From assembly GCF_030717945.1 (NCBI RefSeq), contig NZ_JAVAIM010000001.1:2107131-2171130 (forward strand): 64,000 nt of DNA, given 5' to 3'. This DNA is from Qipengyuania profundimaris (GTDB lineage: Bacteria > Pseudomonadota > Alphaproteobacteria > Sphingomonadales > Sphingomonadaceae). Positions 18,055-30,694 of this stretch are shown here, in pieces (within the stretch, counting starts at the first letter, position 1; every line of letters begins with the position of its first letter). The translations under genes and the position numbers were made by a program. The notes beneath the pieces were generated by a model. The model saw only the letters and a program-made list of their open reading frames with translations. It ran no database searches and was not told the origin of the DNA.

Positions 18055-19422
18055 TCAATATGCATTCGGGTGAATAAGTACTCGAACCGTCGCAAAAAGG
18101 ATCTTGATGTCGCCCCACAATGACCAGGTGCGAATATATTCCAGATCCGCGTCCAGGCGATTGATCAAATGCGATTCGGTTTCGGTTGCGCCGCGATGGC
18201 CCCGCACTTGCGCAAGCCCGGTAAGGCCCGGCTTCAAAGAATGCCGCAGCCAGTAATTGCTATCGACTTCCCAGAACAACTTCTGCCCAGCCTGGGAGCC
18301 CAATGCATGGGGCCGAGGTCCCACAAGGCTCATTTCCGATCGCAACACATTGATCAATTGCGGCAGTTCGTCGATCGACGTCTTGCGAATGAATTTACCG
18401 ATCTTCGTGACGCGATCGTCTGCGCGTGAAGTCGAGCGCGCACCGTCGCGATCGCCCTTGTCGACCTTCATCGAGCGAAACTTCAGCATATTGAAGAGGC
18501 AATTGTGCTGCCCCATGCGGGGCTGGACGAAGAAGACCGGACCGCCGTCCTCCAGCTTGATCAACACTGCAATCAGGAACATCAGCGGGCTCAAGACCAA
18601 CAGCGCCGAAACCGTGAATGCCAGGTCCATGGCACGCTTGTACAACCTTGCGTGAAGGGCCAGCGGCCCGGTCGACAACAGCAGGAGTGCCTTCCCGTCC
18701 TGCACTCGAAGCCCGAGCGCTCCGAGATCCTGCAATCCCTCGCTCAACACTTCACCACGCACGCCCGCGCTTCGCATAATGCGCGCCCACAAAGCCCGGC
18801 GCTCGTCGTCGGAGCTGACTACAACCCGGTCCATCCCCCGCATCAGGCGACCGATCTGGTCCAACCGCCGTGGATCGCTGTTTGCCCCGGCTAAGTCGAA
18901 GGAGTCGGCCTTGACGACTTCGGCACCCGGAATTTCGATTTGCGGACCACCGTCCATGACCAGCAAGGTCGAGCTCATCGTCGGCCCGAACCTTTGGCGG
19001 ATATAGAATCTCAGCAGTGCGCGGGCTGCAGCCATCGACACAAACGCGAAAACGAGGGCGAGCGAGAGCATGACGCGCGAAAAATCGGTCGCCGCCTTGG
19101 CGTAGAAAATCATAACCATACAGATTACGGCTGTAATCAGAAGCGCCACGACCATGCGCCCGATGGCATGTCGCCAGCTGTCCAGCGCCTGGAGCGAATA
19201 GCACTGCTGATAGGTTGCGATGACGAGGAAGATCGGCAAGACAGCCCACCCCATCGAAAGGGCGAAGGGCAACGGCCACTGGTTGCGATAGACACCGCCA
19301 GCCAGCACGAAGCTTCCCAGGAGCAACGCGCCGTCAATGAGCAGCATCAGAAGGTACAGCTGAACCCGCTTCTGCTGCATCGCCGGACGCGGCGTGACTG
19401 ATTCGACGTGTTCCAAGTACAT
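18055..19422 (-). CDS. Polyprenyl-phosphate sugar-1-phosphate transferase (WcaJ/GumD-type)
   Basis: A 455-residue protein. Five hydrophobic segments precede residue 280: four near the N-terminus and one at about 267-287 (AFTVSALLVLSPLMFLIAVL). The C-terminal bacterial sugar transferase domain includes KLEDGGPVFFVQPRMGQHN, KFRSMKVDKGD, IRKTSIDELPQLINVL and PGLTGLAQVRGHRGATETE. It should start EPS repeat-unit synthesis by moving glucose- or galactose-1-phosphate to undecaprenyl phosphate. It stands at the head of the minus-strand EPS genes, divergent from icd across 246 bases that presumably hold both promoters. Confidence 0.93.
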   Translation of the reverse strand: MYLEHVESVTPRPAMQQKRVQLYLLMLLIDGALLLGSFVLAGGVYRNQWPLPFALSMGWAVLPIFLVIATYQQCYSLQALDSWRHAIGRMVVALLITAVICMVMIFYAKAATDFSRVMLSLALVFAFVSMAAARALLRFYIRQRFGPTMSSTLLVMDGGPQIEIPGAEVVKADSFDLAGANSDPRRLDQIGRLMRGMDRVVVSSDDERRALWARIMRSAGVRGEVLSEGLQDLGALGLRVQDGKALLLLSTGPLALHARLYKRAMDLAFTVSALLVLSPLMFLIAVLIKLEDGGPVFFVQPRMGQHNCLFNMLKFRSMKVDKGDRDGARSTSRADDRVTKIGKFIRKTSIDELPQLINVLRSEMSLVGPRPHALGSQAGQKLFWEVDSNYWLRHSLKPGLTGLAQVRGHRGATETESHLINRLDADLEYIRTWSLWGDIKILFATVRVLIHPNAY

Positions 19423-19668
19423 CCTCGGCGCTCCGCCTGCCGGTTAAGCGATCTTGTTTGGGGCGCGACTTATGTGGTTGTTTGTCAACGGCGAGCGAAC
19501 CAATGGCATGCCAGCCGACGCCCTATTAGCGCAATTTCTGTCGATGTTAATTGGAAAATTTGCGGACGTCCCGCAGCTGGCCGCTTGCAGCGCACGGCCC
19601 CGCTCCCTTGCCCTCACGCGCCCCTCTGCTAAAGCGCCCGCAATCCCATTCGAACAGACAGGAAACTC

Positions 19669-20889
19669 ATGGCCAAGATCAAGGTAGCCAACCCGGTCGT
19701 CGAACTCGACGGCGACGAAATGACGAAAATCATCTGGCAGTGGATCCGCGAGCGGCTGATCCTGCCCTACCTCGACATCGACCTCAAATATTACGACCTC
19801 TCGATCGAGAAGCGCGACGAGACCGACGACCAGATCACGGTCGATGCAGCCAATGCCATCAAGGAGCATGGCGTCGGCGTGAAATGCGCCACCATCACGC
19901 CCGACGAAGCGCGCGTCGAGGAATTCGACCTCAAGAAGATGTGGGTTTCGCCCAATGGCACCATCCGCAACATCCTCGGCGGTGTCGTCTTCCGTGAGCC
20001 GATCGTCATCGACAACGTGCCGCGCCTTGTGCCGGGCTGGACCGACCCCATCGTGGTCGGCCGCCATGCTTTCGGCGACCAGTACCGCGCCAAGGACACG
20101 CTGATCCCCGGCAAGGGCAAGCTGCGCATGGTCTTCGAAGGCGAGAACGGCGAGAACATCGACATCGACGTCTTCGAATTCCCGAGCCCGGGCGTCGCGA
20201 TGACGATGTACAATCTCGACGATTCGATCCGCGACTTCGCGCGCGCCAGCTTCGCCTACGGCCTCGACCGCAAATGGCCGGTCTACCTTTCGACCAAGAA
20301 CACCATCCTCAAGAAGTACGATGGCCGCTTCAAGGACCTGTTCGAGGAAGTCTTCGAAGCCGAATACAAGGCCGAGTTCGAGAAGCACGGCCTGACCTAC
20401 GAACACCGCCTGATCGACGACATGGTCGCCGCAGCGCTCAAGTGGAACGGCAAGTTCGTCTGGGCCTGCAAGAACTACGACGGCGACGTACAGTCCGACA
20501 TCGTGGCGCAGGGCTTCGGCTCGCTCGGCCTGATGACCAGCGTGCTGATGACGCCCGATGGCAAGACCGTGGAAGCGGAAGCGGCGCACGGCACCGTCAC
20601 CCGGCACTATCGCCAGCACCAGGAAGGCAAGGCGACCAGCACCAACCCGATCGCCAGCATCTTCGCCTGGACGCGCGGGCTGATGTATCGCGGCAAGTTC
20701 GACGACACGCCCGATGTGGTGAAGTTCGCCGAAACGCTGGAGAAGGTCTGCATCAAGACGGTCGAAAGCGGCAAGATGACAAAGGATCTCGCGCTTCTGA
20801 TCGGTCCGCAGCAGAGCTGGATGACGACCGAGCAGTTCTTCGAGGCGATCGTCGAGGGTCTCGAAGCCGAAATGGCCAACTGGGGCTGA
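19669..20889 (+). CDS. icd: NADP-dependent isocitrate dehydrogenase
   Basis: A 406-residue TCA-cycle enzyme of the homodimeric, eukaryote-like subfamily. The N-terminus [20 protein letters not shown], the substrate segment [19 protein letters not shown], and the metal site with [20 protein letters not shown] are typical. [20 protein letters not shown] contains the NADP-binding region. A good Shine-Dalgarno (AGGAAACTC) precedes the ATG. It is monocistronic by the look of the hairpin after its stop. Confidence 0.97.
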   Translation: MAKIKVANPVVELDGDEMTKIIWQWIRERLILPYLDIDLKYYDLSIEKRDETDDQITVDAANAIKEHGVGVKCATITPDEARVEEFDLKKMWVSPNGTIRNILGGVVFREPIVIDNVPRLVPGWTDPIVVGRHAFGDQYRAKDTLIPGKGKLRMVFEGENGENIDIDVFEFPSPGVAMTMYNLDDSIRDFARASFAYGLDRKWPVYLSTKNTILKKYDGRFKDLFEEVFEAEYKAEFEKHGLTYEHRLIDDMVAAALKWNGKFVWACKNYDGDVQSDIVAQGFGSLGLMTSVLMTPDGKTVEAEAAHGTVTRHYRQHQEGKATSTNPIASIFAWTRGLMYRGKFDDTPDVVKFAETLEKVCIKTVESGKMTKDLALLIGPQQSWMTTEQFFEAIVEGLEAEMANWG

Positions 20890-20933
20890 AACCCATCGCC
20901 GCCTGCGTCATTACGTAGGCATGGCTAGACCAT

Positions 20934-20967
20934 ACGGGGTCGGCGCGCGCCGGCCCCGTTTCTGTTT
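20934..20967 (+). terminator. Terminator-like hairpin after icd
   Basis: ACGGGG and CCCCGT close a stem continued by CGGCG/CGCCG, with a T-G mismatch between them. TTTCTGTTT follows. It sits between icd and the GTG-started GNAT-nitrilase gene. Confidence 0.7.
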
Positions 20968-20994
20968 GCGGATCGCAGAACAACGGGGACGAAA

Positions 20995-22650
20995 GTGGCT
21001 AATCCACCGGCAAGGAAGCGCACGCCGAAGCGCAAGGGCAGCGAGAAGTTCGGCCAGCGCCGGCTCGAAGTGCGCAATGCGATGATCAAGGATATTCCGG
21101 GCATCGCCAACCTGGTACGCCGGGTTTACGAGGACATGCCTGCCTATACGCACGGCGAAATCCGCGGCCAGATCAACAATTTCAAGGAAGGCTGCTTCGT
21201 CGCCCTGCTCGACGAGGAAGTTGTCGGCTATTGCGCGACCATGCAGCTGGCCGAAGCGCTCGCCTTCCAGGATCACGACTGGGAGGAGATCACCGGCAAC
21301 GGCTTCGGCAGCCGCCACGATCCTACCGGCGACTGGCTTTATGGCTACGAGATGTGCGTCGATCCCAAGGTGCGCGGGGTCCGCATCGGGCGCCGCCTCT
21401 ATGAAGAGCGCCGCGCGCTGGCCGAGGAGAAGGACCTGACCGGCATCGTTTTTGCCGGCCGCATGCCCAATTACCGCCGCTTCCGCCGCCGCGTCGACAA
21501 TCCGCAGGACTATCTCGACAAGGTGGTCGAAGGAAAGCTCCACGACCCCGTCCTGCGCTTCCAGCTCGCTAACGGCTTCGAGCCCGAGCGGATCATGGAG
21601 GGCTACCTCCCCGAGGATAAGGCCAGCATGGCCAACGCCGTGATGATGGTCTGGCGCAATCCCTATGTCGAGCGCGACCAGCCGGTGAAGAAGCGCCTCC
21701 CGCGCGGTGTGGAGGCAGTGCGTGTCGCCACCTGCCAGCTGCAGGCACGCGCGGTCGCGGATTACGACGAGTTCATGCGCCACGTGACATATTTCGTAGA
21801 CGTCGCAAGCGATTACGAGGCGGACTTCATCGTCTTTCCCGAACTCTTCACGCTCATGCTGCTCAGTTTCGAGGAGAAAGAACTCTCCCCCGTCGAGGCG
21901 ATCGAGCGGCTGTCCGAATACACGCCGCGCCTGCGCGACGACATCTCCGACATGGCGATGCGCTACAACATCAATATCATCGCCGGCAGCCACCCGACAC
22001 GGATGGACGATGGCGACATCCACAACGTCGCCTATGTCTGCCTGCGCGACGGGTCTGTGCATGCGCAGGAGAAGATCCACCCCACCCCCAACGAACGGTA
22101 CTGGTGGAACATCAAGGGCGGCGACAAGGTCGAGGTGATCCAGACCGACTGCGGCCCCATCGGCGTGCAGATCTGCTACGACAGCGAATTCCCCGAACTC
22201 AGCCGCCGCTTGGCTGATGAAGGCGCGCGCATCATCTTCGTGCCCTTCTGCACCGACAGCCGGCAGGGATACTTGCGCGTGCGCTATTGCGGACAGGCGC
22301 GCGCGATCGAGAACCAGTGCTTCGTCGTCCTGTCGGGCAATGTCGGCAATCTGCCGAATGTCGGCAATATGGACATCCAGTATGCCCAGAGCTGCATCCT
22401 GACGCCCTGCGACTTTCCCTTCGCGCGCGACGGTATCGCCGCCGAATCGAGCGAGAACGTCGAAACGCTCACTATCAGCGATGTGAATCTCGCCGATCTT
22501 AGCTGGGCACGGGCCGAAGGGACCGTCCGCAATCTCGCGGACCGGCGCTTCGATCTCTACCGCATCGAGTGGGACGAAGAAGGCAAGCATCCTGGCAAGC
22601 CGAAGCCTCGCCGTGAGCCTCTCGGCCCGACGGGGCCCGGCGGTGGCTAA
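20995..22650 (+). CDS. GNAT acetyltransferase-nitrilase (carbon-nitrogen hydrolase) fusion
   Basis: A 551-residue two-domain protein. Residues about 25-200 are a GNAT domain with the acetyl-CoA loop VDPKVRGVRIGRRLYEERRA. Residues about 240-520 are a nitrilase-superfamily hydrolase with the full catalytic triad: Glu in IVFPELFTL, Lys in AQEKIHPTPNE and Cys in VQICYDSEFPE. This fusion is a known but poorly characterised family in proteobacteria; the amide substrate is unknown. It starts with GTG at 20995 behind GGGGACGAAA. An antiporter gene follows after 49 bases. Confidence 0.9.
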   Translation: MANPPARKRTPKRKGSEKFGQRRLEVRNAMIKDIPGIANLVRRVYEDMPAYTHGEIRGQINNFKEGCFVALLDEEVVGYCATMQLAEALAFQDHDWEEITGNGFGSRHDPTGDWLYGYEMCVDPKVRGVRIGRRLYEERRALAEEKDLTGIVFAGRMPNYRRFRRRVDNPQDYLDKVVEGKLHDPVLRFQLANGFEPERIMEGYLPEDKASMANAVMMVWRNPYVERDQPVKKRLPRGVEAVRVATCQLQARAVADYDEFMRHVTYFVDVASDYEADFIVFPELFTLMLLSFEEKELSPVEAIERLSEYTPRLRDDISDMAMRYNINIIAGSHPTRMDDGDIHNVAYVCLRDGSVHAQEKIHPTPNERYWWNIKGGDKVEVIQTDCGPIGVQICYDSEFPELSRRLADEGARIIFVPFCTDSRQGYLRVRYCGQARAIENQCFVVLSGNVGNLPNVGNMDIQYAQSCILTPCDFPFARDGIAAESSENVETLTISDVNLADLSWARAEGTVRNLADRRFDLYRIEWDEEGKHPGKPKPRREPLGPTGPGGG

Positions 22651-22699
22651 CGCCGTCAACGCGGGTGACAGCCCGCCGCCTTCGCACTAGACGAAATCC

Positions 22700-24460
22700 A
22701 TGGCTTCCGCCGAACTCGCCTCCCCCGCCCTGTCCGACGCGCTGGTCATTCTCGGCGCGGCGGGATTGGTCATTCCGGTCTTCACCCGCTTCCGCATCAC
22801 GCCGGTCATCGGGTTCATCCTGATCGGAATCCTCGTCGGACCCTATGGTCTGGGGAGGATGGTGTTCGAGCATCCATGGCTCAATCACATAACCATATCC
22901 GATCCGGACTCTTTGGACTTGTTCGCAGAGTTCGGGATCATCCTGCTGCTGTTCGCGATCGGCCTCGAGCTGAGCTTCAACCGCCTGTGGCAGATGCGTC
23001 GGCTGGTCTTCGGTCTCGGCGCGCTGGAGCTGCTCGTCATCGGGACGATCGCCGCGATCTTCCTGGCGATGATGGGCCAGTATTGGACCGGGGCGCTGGC
23101 GCTCGGTTTCGCCCTCGCCTTCTCCTCCACCGCCATCGTGCTGCCGATTGCCGGCACGCACACGCCAGTGGGGCGCGCGGCGCTTTCGATGCTGCTGTTC
23201 GAGGACATCATGATCGTGCCGATCATCTTCATCCTCGGCGCGATGGCACCCAATGCCGAGGCCGAGGGGTGGGAAGGCATGCTGACGACCCTGTGGCAGG
23301 GCGGCGCGGTGATCCTTGCGATGATGGTCCTTGGTCGCTTCGCCCTTCCCCGATTGTTCGGCCAGGCGGCGCGCACCAAAAGCCCCGAGCTGTTCCTCGC
23401 GGCATCGCTGCTGGTGGTTATCGGCGCGAGCCTGGCGACGGCCGCCGTGGGCCTTTCGCCGATTGTCGGCGCATTGATTGCCGGCCTGCTGATCGCGGAG
23501 ACCGAATATCACGGCGAGGTCGAGAGCATCATGGAGCCCTTCAAGGGTCTCGCGCTCGGGATCTTCCTCATCACCGTCGGTATGAGCATCGACCTTGCGA
23601 CGATCTGGGACAATCTCGGCCTGATCGCGACCGCCGTGGTGCTGATCCTGGTGTTCAAGGCCTCGGTCACCGGCATCCTCCTGCGACTGATGGGCGCGCG
23701 GCGCAGCACCGCGGCCGAAACCGGCATCCTCATGGCCAGCCCATCGGAAACGACGCTGATCGTGCTTGCCGCAGCCAGTTCGGCGCTGCTGATCCAGCCC
23801 GGGACGGCGCAGTTCTGGCAGATCGTCACTGCGATCGGCCTGACGGTCACGCCGCTACTTGCCATGCTTGGGCGCGCCATCGCGCGGCGGGTAGAACCCA
23901 TTCCCGAGCTGCCCGAAGAGGACGAGGCAGAAGGCCGCGTGGTGGTCATCGGTGCCGGTCGCGTCGGCTTGCTGGTCGCCCAGATGCTGCAGGCGCACGA
24001 CAAGCCTTATGTTGCCATCGATTCCAATCCGGACCTGATCGAGGCAGCCAAGCGTAAAGGCTATCGCGCGACCTTCGGCGATGCTGCACGCGGCGATGCG
24101 CTGAGCCGGTTGGGCGTGGATGACGCGCTCGCTGTCGTACTGACGATGGACGAACCGGTGCTGACGCAGCGCTTGGTGGCCAAGCTACGCAAGGATTACC
24201 CGGACCTGCTCATCGTATGCCGCGCGCGCGACGTGCGGCATGCGGCGGAGCTTTACCGTGCCGGCGCCAGCCATGCTGTCCCGGAAACGCTCGAAAGCTC
24301 GCTGCAACTATCCGAGGCCGTGCTGGTTGATATCGGCGTCGCCATGGGGCCGGTCATCGCCTCGATCCACGAAAAGCGCGACGAATTCCGCGCCCAGATC
24401 GAGGAAGAGGGCGCGCTCGATTACAAGCCTAAATTGCGATCGAGCACGGCGGACGGCTGA
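22700..24460 (+). CDS. KefB-type monovalent cation:proton antiporter
   Basis: A 586-residue CPA2-family transporter. Residues about 8-390 hold 12-13 membrane helices, with FRITPVIGFILIGILVGPYGLG at the start and LAFSSTAIVLPIAG in the ion-translocation core. Residues about 412-540 form a cytoplasmic TrkA-N (RCK) domain beginning RVVVIGAGRVGLLVAQML with a nucleotide-binding GxGxxG. It should exchange K+ or Na+ for protons under control of a bound nucleotide. The substrate ion is not certain, so I give no symbol. Confidence 0.9.
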   Translation: MASAELASPALSDALVILGAAGLVIPVFTRFRITPVIGFILIGILVGPYGLGRMVFEHPWLNHITISDPDSLDLFAEFGIILLLFAIGLELSFNRLWQMRRLVFGLGALELLVIGTIAAIFLAMMGQYWTGALALGFALAFSSTAIVLPIAGTHTPVGRAALSMLLFEDIMIVPIIFILGAMAPNAEAEGWEGMLTTLWQGGAVILAMMVLGRFALPRLFGQAARTKSPELFLAASLLVVIGASLATAAVGLSPIVGALIAGLLIAETEYHGEVESIMEPFKGLALGIFLITVGMSIDLATIWDNLGLIATAVVLILVFKASVTGILLRLMGARRSTAAETGILMASPSETTLIVLAAASSALLIQPGTAQFWQIVTAIGLTVTPLLAMLGRAIARRVEPIPELPEEDEAEGRVVVIGAGRVGLLVAQMLQAHDKPYVAIDSNPDLIEAAKRKGYRATFGDAARGDALSRLGVDDALAVVLTMDEPVLTQRLVAKLRKDYPDLLIVCRARDVRHAAELYRAGASHAVPETLESSLQLSEAVLVDIGVAMGPVIASIHEKRDEFRAQIEEEGALDYKPKLRSSTADG

Positions 24461-24523
24461 GACTTTCGGGAATTATCTGAACCTTTGGCTTTTCAATGCG
24501 TTGAAAGGGCAAAGGAGATAGAC

Positions 24524-24709
24524 ATGAGCAACCCCGAAAACGATCCGACGAAGCCGACGCCGAACAGCGAGAAGTTCAAGCCGCAGAACGTGCAGGACCC
24601 GCTGAAGGATCGCGCTCCGACCGAAAAGCGCGGAGCGCCGGGTGATACCGAAGGCTACGATGTAGCACACGGCTCCCAGCCCACGACGAAGAGCACGCCC
24701 AGCGCCTGA
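24524..24709 (+). CDS. Small hydrophilic protein of unknown function
   Basis: A 61-residue, Pro/Lys/Glu/Thr-rich protein with no hydrophobic segment, probably disordered. AAAGGAGA lies seven bases before ATG 24524, which decides the start over an upstream in-frame ATG. A strong terminator follows. Codon use is like the neighbours. I do not recognise a family beyond small conserved sphingomonad proteins. Confidence 0.65.
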   Translation: MSNPENDPTKPTPNSEKFKPQNVQDPLKDRAPTEKRGAPGDTEGYDVAHGSQPTTKSTPSA

Positions 24710-24742
24710 TTGGCACCACAGATTTCTCCGGAGAGGAGAGGA

Positions 24743-24764
24743 ACGCCTGGCAGCTTCGCGGCTG

Positions 24765-24776
<12 letters not shown>
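24743..24776 (+). terminator. Terminator shared by convergent genes
   Basis: ACGCCTGGCAGC pairs with GCTGTCAGGCGT around TTCGCG, followed by TTTT on the plus strand. It ends the 61-residue gene. The alaS stop codon (24767-24765) lies inside the right arm, so the hairpin probably also affects alaS 3'-end formation. Confidence 0.85.
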
Positions 24777-27428
<2,652 letters not shown>

Positions 27429-27547
27429 GCCAGCGCAGTTAGGCAATCGGCGCGCCAGCGACAAGCGGGAATGCCCGGTCAGACTGTGCGGGGGCTGCGA
27501 TCGGCGGTGACGCTATGCGCCGGACAGCCGCCGGGGCATTGCTCGCC

Positions 27548-28570
27548 TCAGACTTTGTAATAGTCCCGATACCATTCGACGAAGCTGCGGACACCGTCCC
27601 GGATGTCCGTGCGGGGGACGTATCCCGTGAGCGACTCAAGCAACTCCGTATCGGCCCAGGTCGCCGGAACGTCGCCCGCCTGCATCTCCATGAAGTTCTT
27701 CTCGGCCGTCATGCCCAGAGCGGCCTCGACCGCCTCGATCATGTCCATCAGTTCGACCGGCGCCGAATTGCCGATGTTGACGATCCGCCACGGTGCAACC
27801 GGGGACAGGCTGTCGTGTTCCGCGATCTCTTCTCCGTCGCCAGGACGAACGGGGGGCACATCGATCAGGCGACGGATCGCCTCGACCAGATCCTCGACAT
27901 AGGTGAAGTCGCGCATCATCCGGCCATGATTGTAAACGTCGATAGCCTCGCCCTGCAGGATGGCCCGGACGAATTTGAAAAGAGCCATGTCGGGCCTACC
28001 CCACGGACCATACACGGTGAAAAAGCGGAACATCGTCACCGGGAGATCGAAGAGATGGGCGTAGGAATGCGCCATCGCCTCGTTGGCCTTCTTGGTGGCG
28101 GCATAGAAGGACATCTGGTGGTCGGCCTTCATCGTCTCGCGATAGGGCATGTCGGTGTTCGCGCCGTAGGCGGACGAGGTCGAGGCGAGGAGCATGTGCT
28201 GCGGGGGATGCGCGCGCGCCGCCTCGAGCAACTCGAAAGTCCCGAGCAGATTGCTTTCGATATAAGTGCGCGGGTTCTCGATCGAGTAGCGCACCCCAGC
28301 CTGAGCTGCGAGGTGGATGACGATTTCGGGCTCGCAATCGCCCATAAGATCTGCAAGCAAACCGGGTGTTTCGATCGGCTGGTTTACAGCACGAAACCCT
28401 TCAACCTCGAGCAGCCGCGCCTGCCGACGGCGTTTCAGTTCCGGATCGTAATAGTCCGACATATTGTCGACACCGACGACCGCAAACCCGTCGTCGAGCA
28501 GCCGCTGGCATAGGAACGAGCCGATGAAGCCGGCCGATCCGGTGACCAGCGCCGTGCGGGTCTCGGCCAT
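27548..28570 (-). CDS. UDP-glucuronate 4-epimerase-type NAD-dependent epimerase
   Basis: A 340-residue SDR enzyme. The Rossmann loop is VTGSAGFIGSFLCQRLLDDG, followed by GVDNMSDYYDPELKRRR. The catalytic YxxxK is in MSFYAATKKANEAMAH, and RFFTVYGPWGRPDMALFKF is typical of UDP-glucuronate epimerases. It should convert UDP-glucuronate to UDP-galacturonate. ATG 28570 shares one base with the ugd stop, so the two are co-translated. Both sugars could feed the EPS locus about 8 kb away or lipopolysaccharide. Confidence 0.9.
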   Translation of the reverse strand: MAETRTALVTGSAGFIGSFLCQRLLDDGFAVVGVDNMSDYYDPELKRRRQARLLEVEGFRAVNQPIETPGLLADLMGDCEPEIVIHLAAQAGVRYSIENPRTYIESNLLGTFELLEAARAHPPQHMLLASTSSAYGANTDMPYRETMKADHQMSFYAATKKANEAMAHSYAHLFDLPVTMFRFFTVYGPWGRPDMALFKFVRAILQGEAIDVYNHGRMMRDFTYVEDLVEAIRRLIDVPPVRPGDGEEIAEHDSLSPVAPWRIVNIGNSAPVELMDMIEAVEAALGMTAEKNFMEMQAGDVPATWADTELLESLTGYVPRTDIRDGVRSFVEWYRDYYKV

Positions 28571-29736
28571 CAATCGGCGCCGAACAGGTCGCGCGTGAAG
28601 ACCTTGTCGCGCACGTCCTCCAGTTCGGGATCGAGCCGGTTGGCAACAATGATGTCCGCCTCGCGCTTGAACTCATCGAGGTCGCGAATCACCCGCGAAC
28701 CGAAGAAGGAATCGTCGTCCATTACGGGCTCGTAAACCACGACTTCGATGCCCTTCGCCTTGATGCGCTTCATGATCCCCTGGATCGACGATTGGCGAAA
28801 ATTGTCCGATCCGGCCTTCATCACGAGGCGGAATACGCCGACGGTCTTCGGCTGACGGGCGATTATCCGGTCGGCGAGGAAATCCTTCCGGGTCCGGTTC
28901 GCATCCACGACCGCGCGGATCAGGTTCTGCGGAACCTCGGAATAGTTGGCGAGAAGCTGCTTCGTATCTTTCGGCAGGCAATATCCGCCGTAACCGAAAG
29001 ACGGGTTGTTGTAATGCATGCCGATGCGCGGATCGAGGCCGATACCCTCGATGATTTGGCGCGTATCCATCCCACGAGAGAGAGCGTAGCTGTCGAGTTC
29101 GTTGAAGAACGCAACCCGCATGGCGAGATAGGTGTTGGCGAACAACTTGATCGCTTCGGCTTCTTCCGCCTCCGTAAGGAGGACAGGGACATCGGAAATG
29201 AGCGCCGGCTCGACCAGCAGATCGGCGAATTGTTGCGCTCGCTCGGACCGCTCCCCGACGATTACGCGGGAGGGATGCAGATTGTCGTAGAGGGCCTTTC
29301 CTTCTCGCAAGAATTCCGGGCTGAATATGATATTGTCCGATCCGAACCTGGCCCGCGCGTCGGAAGTATAGCCGACGGGGATGGTCGATTTGACGACGAT
29401 CACAGTGTCGGGGCTCGCAGCTATGATTTTCTCTATGACGTCATCGACAGCCGATGTGTCGAAGAAGTTCGTTTCGGGATCGTAATTGGTAGGCACCGCA
29501 ACCACGGCGAAATCCGCCCCGTCGATCGCCTCGGCTGCATCGGTCGTAAAACTCAGGTCCAAATCGTCATGGGTTAGATATTCCTCGACCAGATCGTCCT
29601 GGATCGGCGAACGGCGAGCGTTCAGCGATGCCACGCGGTCGGACACTATATCGCAGCCCACCACCGTATTGTGCTTGGCCAGCATGATGGCGTTGGAAAG
29701 GCCGACATATCCCAGGCCGAACACTGCAATCTTCAT
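28570..29736 (-). CDS. ugd: UDP-glucose 6-dehydrogenase
   Basis: A 388-residue enzyme oxidising UDP-glucose to UDP-glucuronate. It has the NAD-binding [20 protein letters not shown] at the N-terminus, [39 protein letters not shown], and the catalytic Cys in [14 protein letters not shown]. The length fits the shorter bacterial Ugd type. It is the first gene of a two-gene operon with the epimerase. Confidence 0.95.
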   Translation of the reverse strand: MKIAVFGLGYVGLSNAIMLAKHNTVVGCDIVSDRVASLNARRSPIQDDLVEEYLTHDDLDLSFTTDAAEAIDGADFAVVAVPTNYDPETNFFDTSAVDDVIEKIIAASPDTVIVVKSTIPVGYTSDARARFGSDNIIFSPEFLREGKALYDNLHPSRVIVGERSERAQQFADLLVEPALISDVPVLLTEAEEAEAIKLFANTYLAMRVAFFNELDSYALSRGMDTRQIIEGIGLDPRIGMHYNNPSFGYGGYCLPKDTKQLLANYSEVPQNLIRAVVDANRTRKDFLADRIIARQPKTVGVFRLVMKAGSDNFRQSSIQGIMKRIKAKGIEVVVYEPVMDDDSFFGSRVIRDLDEFKREADIIVANRLDPELEDVRDKVFTRDLFGAD

Positions 29737-29827
29737 TGTTGTTTTCCGTACCTGCGATGGAGGTCATGACACGGAGCCCGCTTTGCAAGCTGGACGGTAC
29801 AAACTCAAGTCATGCGGCAGAGCGATC

Positions 29828-30454
29828 TCACCAGACGAAATACGGGCCACCGCGCTCACGCGCGCGCTGCCAGGCGGGTCGGGCGTGCACGGCCTCGACG
29901 AATTTCACGGTCTTCGGTGCCTTTTCTCCGTAGCCCTGCATCACGGCGATCTCGGCAGGGAAGCTCATCATGACGTCGGCGGCCGTCCAGTCGTCGCCGA
30001 CGAAATGACCGGAGTCGTTGATCCCGTCTTCCATGAAGGCGACATGCGCGGCGAATTGTTCGTCAATGCGGGGCATGATCGGCGCAGCGCCCTCGCCGAG
30101 CCGGCCGGCCATGATCTTGAGCATCACCGGCACGAAAAAGCTGCTTTCGCCGAACTGCATCCATTCGAGGTGGCGGACACGGTCTTCACCGGACGTCTCG
30201 GGCAGCCAGCTATCGCCGCCATGGCGCTCGCACAGATACTGGATGATTGCGCCGCTTTCGGCGACGCGCAGGCCGTCGTCCTCGATCAGCGGCGACTTGC
30301 CGAGCGGATGCGGCTGCTTGAGTTCGGGCGGTGCGAGATTGGTCTCCGCGTCGCGTTGGTAATGCTCGATCTCGTAATCGGCCCCCAATTCCTCGAGCAG
30401 CCAGAGAATACGTTGCGACCGGCTGTTGTTGAGATGGTGGACGGTGATGGTCAT
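29828..30454 (-). CDS. Glutathione S-transferase
   Basis: A 208-residue protein. The thioredoxin-like N-terminal domain is MTITVHHLNNSRSQRILWLL, with the glutathione-binding segment GKSPLIEDDGLRVAESGAII. The helical C-terminal domain includes FVGDDWTAADVMMSFPAEIA, the N-capping-box region of the family. ATG 30454 is preceded by AGGAGAGAG, which decides the start over an upstream frame. Its substrate is unknown. It is a single gene between ugd and recA. Confidence 0.93.
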   Translation of the reverse strand: MTITVHHLNNSRSQRILWLLEELGADYEIEHYQRDAETNLAPPELKQPHPLGKSPLIEDDGLRVAESGAIIQYLCERHGGDSWLPETSGEDRVRHLEWMQFGESSFFVPVMLKIMAGRLGEGAAPIMPRIDEQFAAHVAFMEDGINDSGHFVGDDWTAADVMMSFPAEIAVMQGYGEKAPKTVKFVEAVHARPAWQRARERGGPYFVW

Positions 30455-30572
30455 CGGCTCTCTCCTGCGCGCCGCCATCGCGAGGTTTGTCGGCGGATCG
30501 ATTCGCCCGAGACCCTAGGCGAGGCGCAAGCGGCTCGCCAGCAGCGCCAAGATGAACAAGCAGCCCAAACGG

Positions 30573-30611
30573 AAAAGCCGGTGCGGCCAAGGGAGGCGCG
30601 CACCGGCTTTC
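30573..30611 (-). terminator. Intrinsic terminator of recA
   Basis: AGCCGGTGCG pairs perfectly with CGCACCGGCT over ten bases, flanked by AAA on one side and TTT on the other. It can therefore act in both directions. It lies 84 bases below the recA stop and above the GST promoter region. Confidence 0.9.
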
Positions 30612-30694
30612 CGTTCATTCGGGAGCGCCGGGGGACAGTCCGGCTATCACGCGGGCCCGGGGGATGGGCAGGCGCGCTCCCGCTTGAAGAGATA

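Noticed and set aside
20911..22659. A 582-codon minus-strand frame opposite the GNAT-nitrilase gene
   Set aside because: The plus-strand protein has full catalytic motifs; the antisense product is composition-driven.
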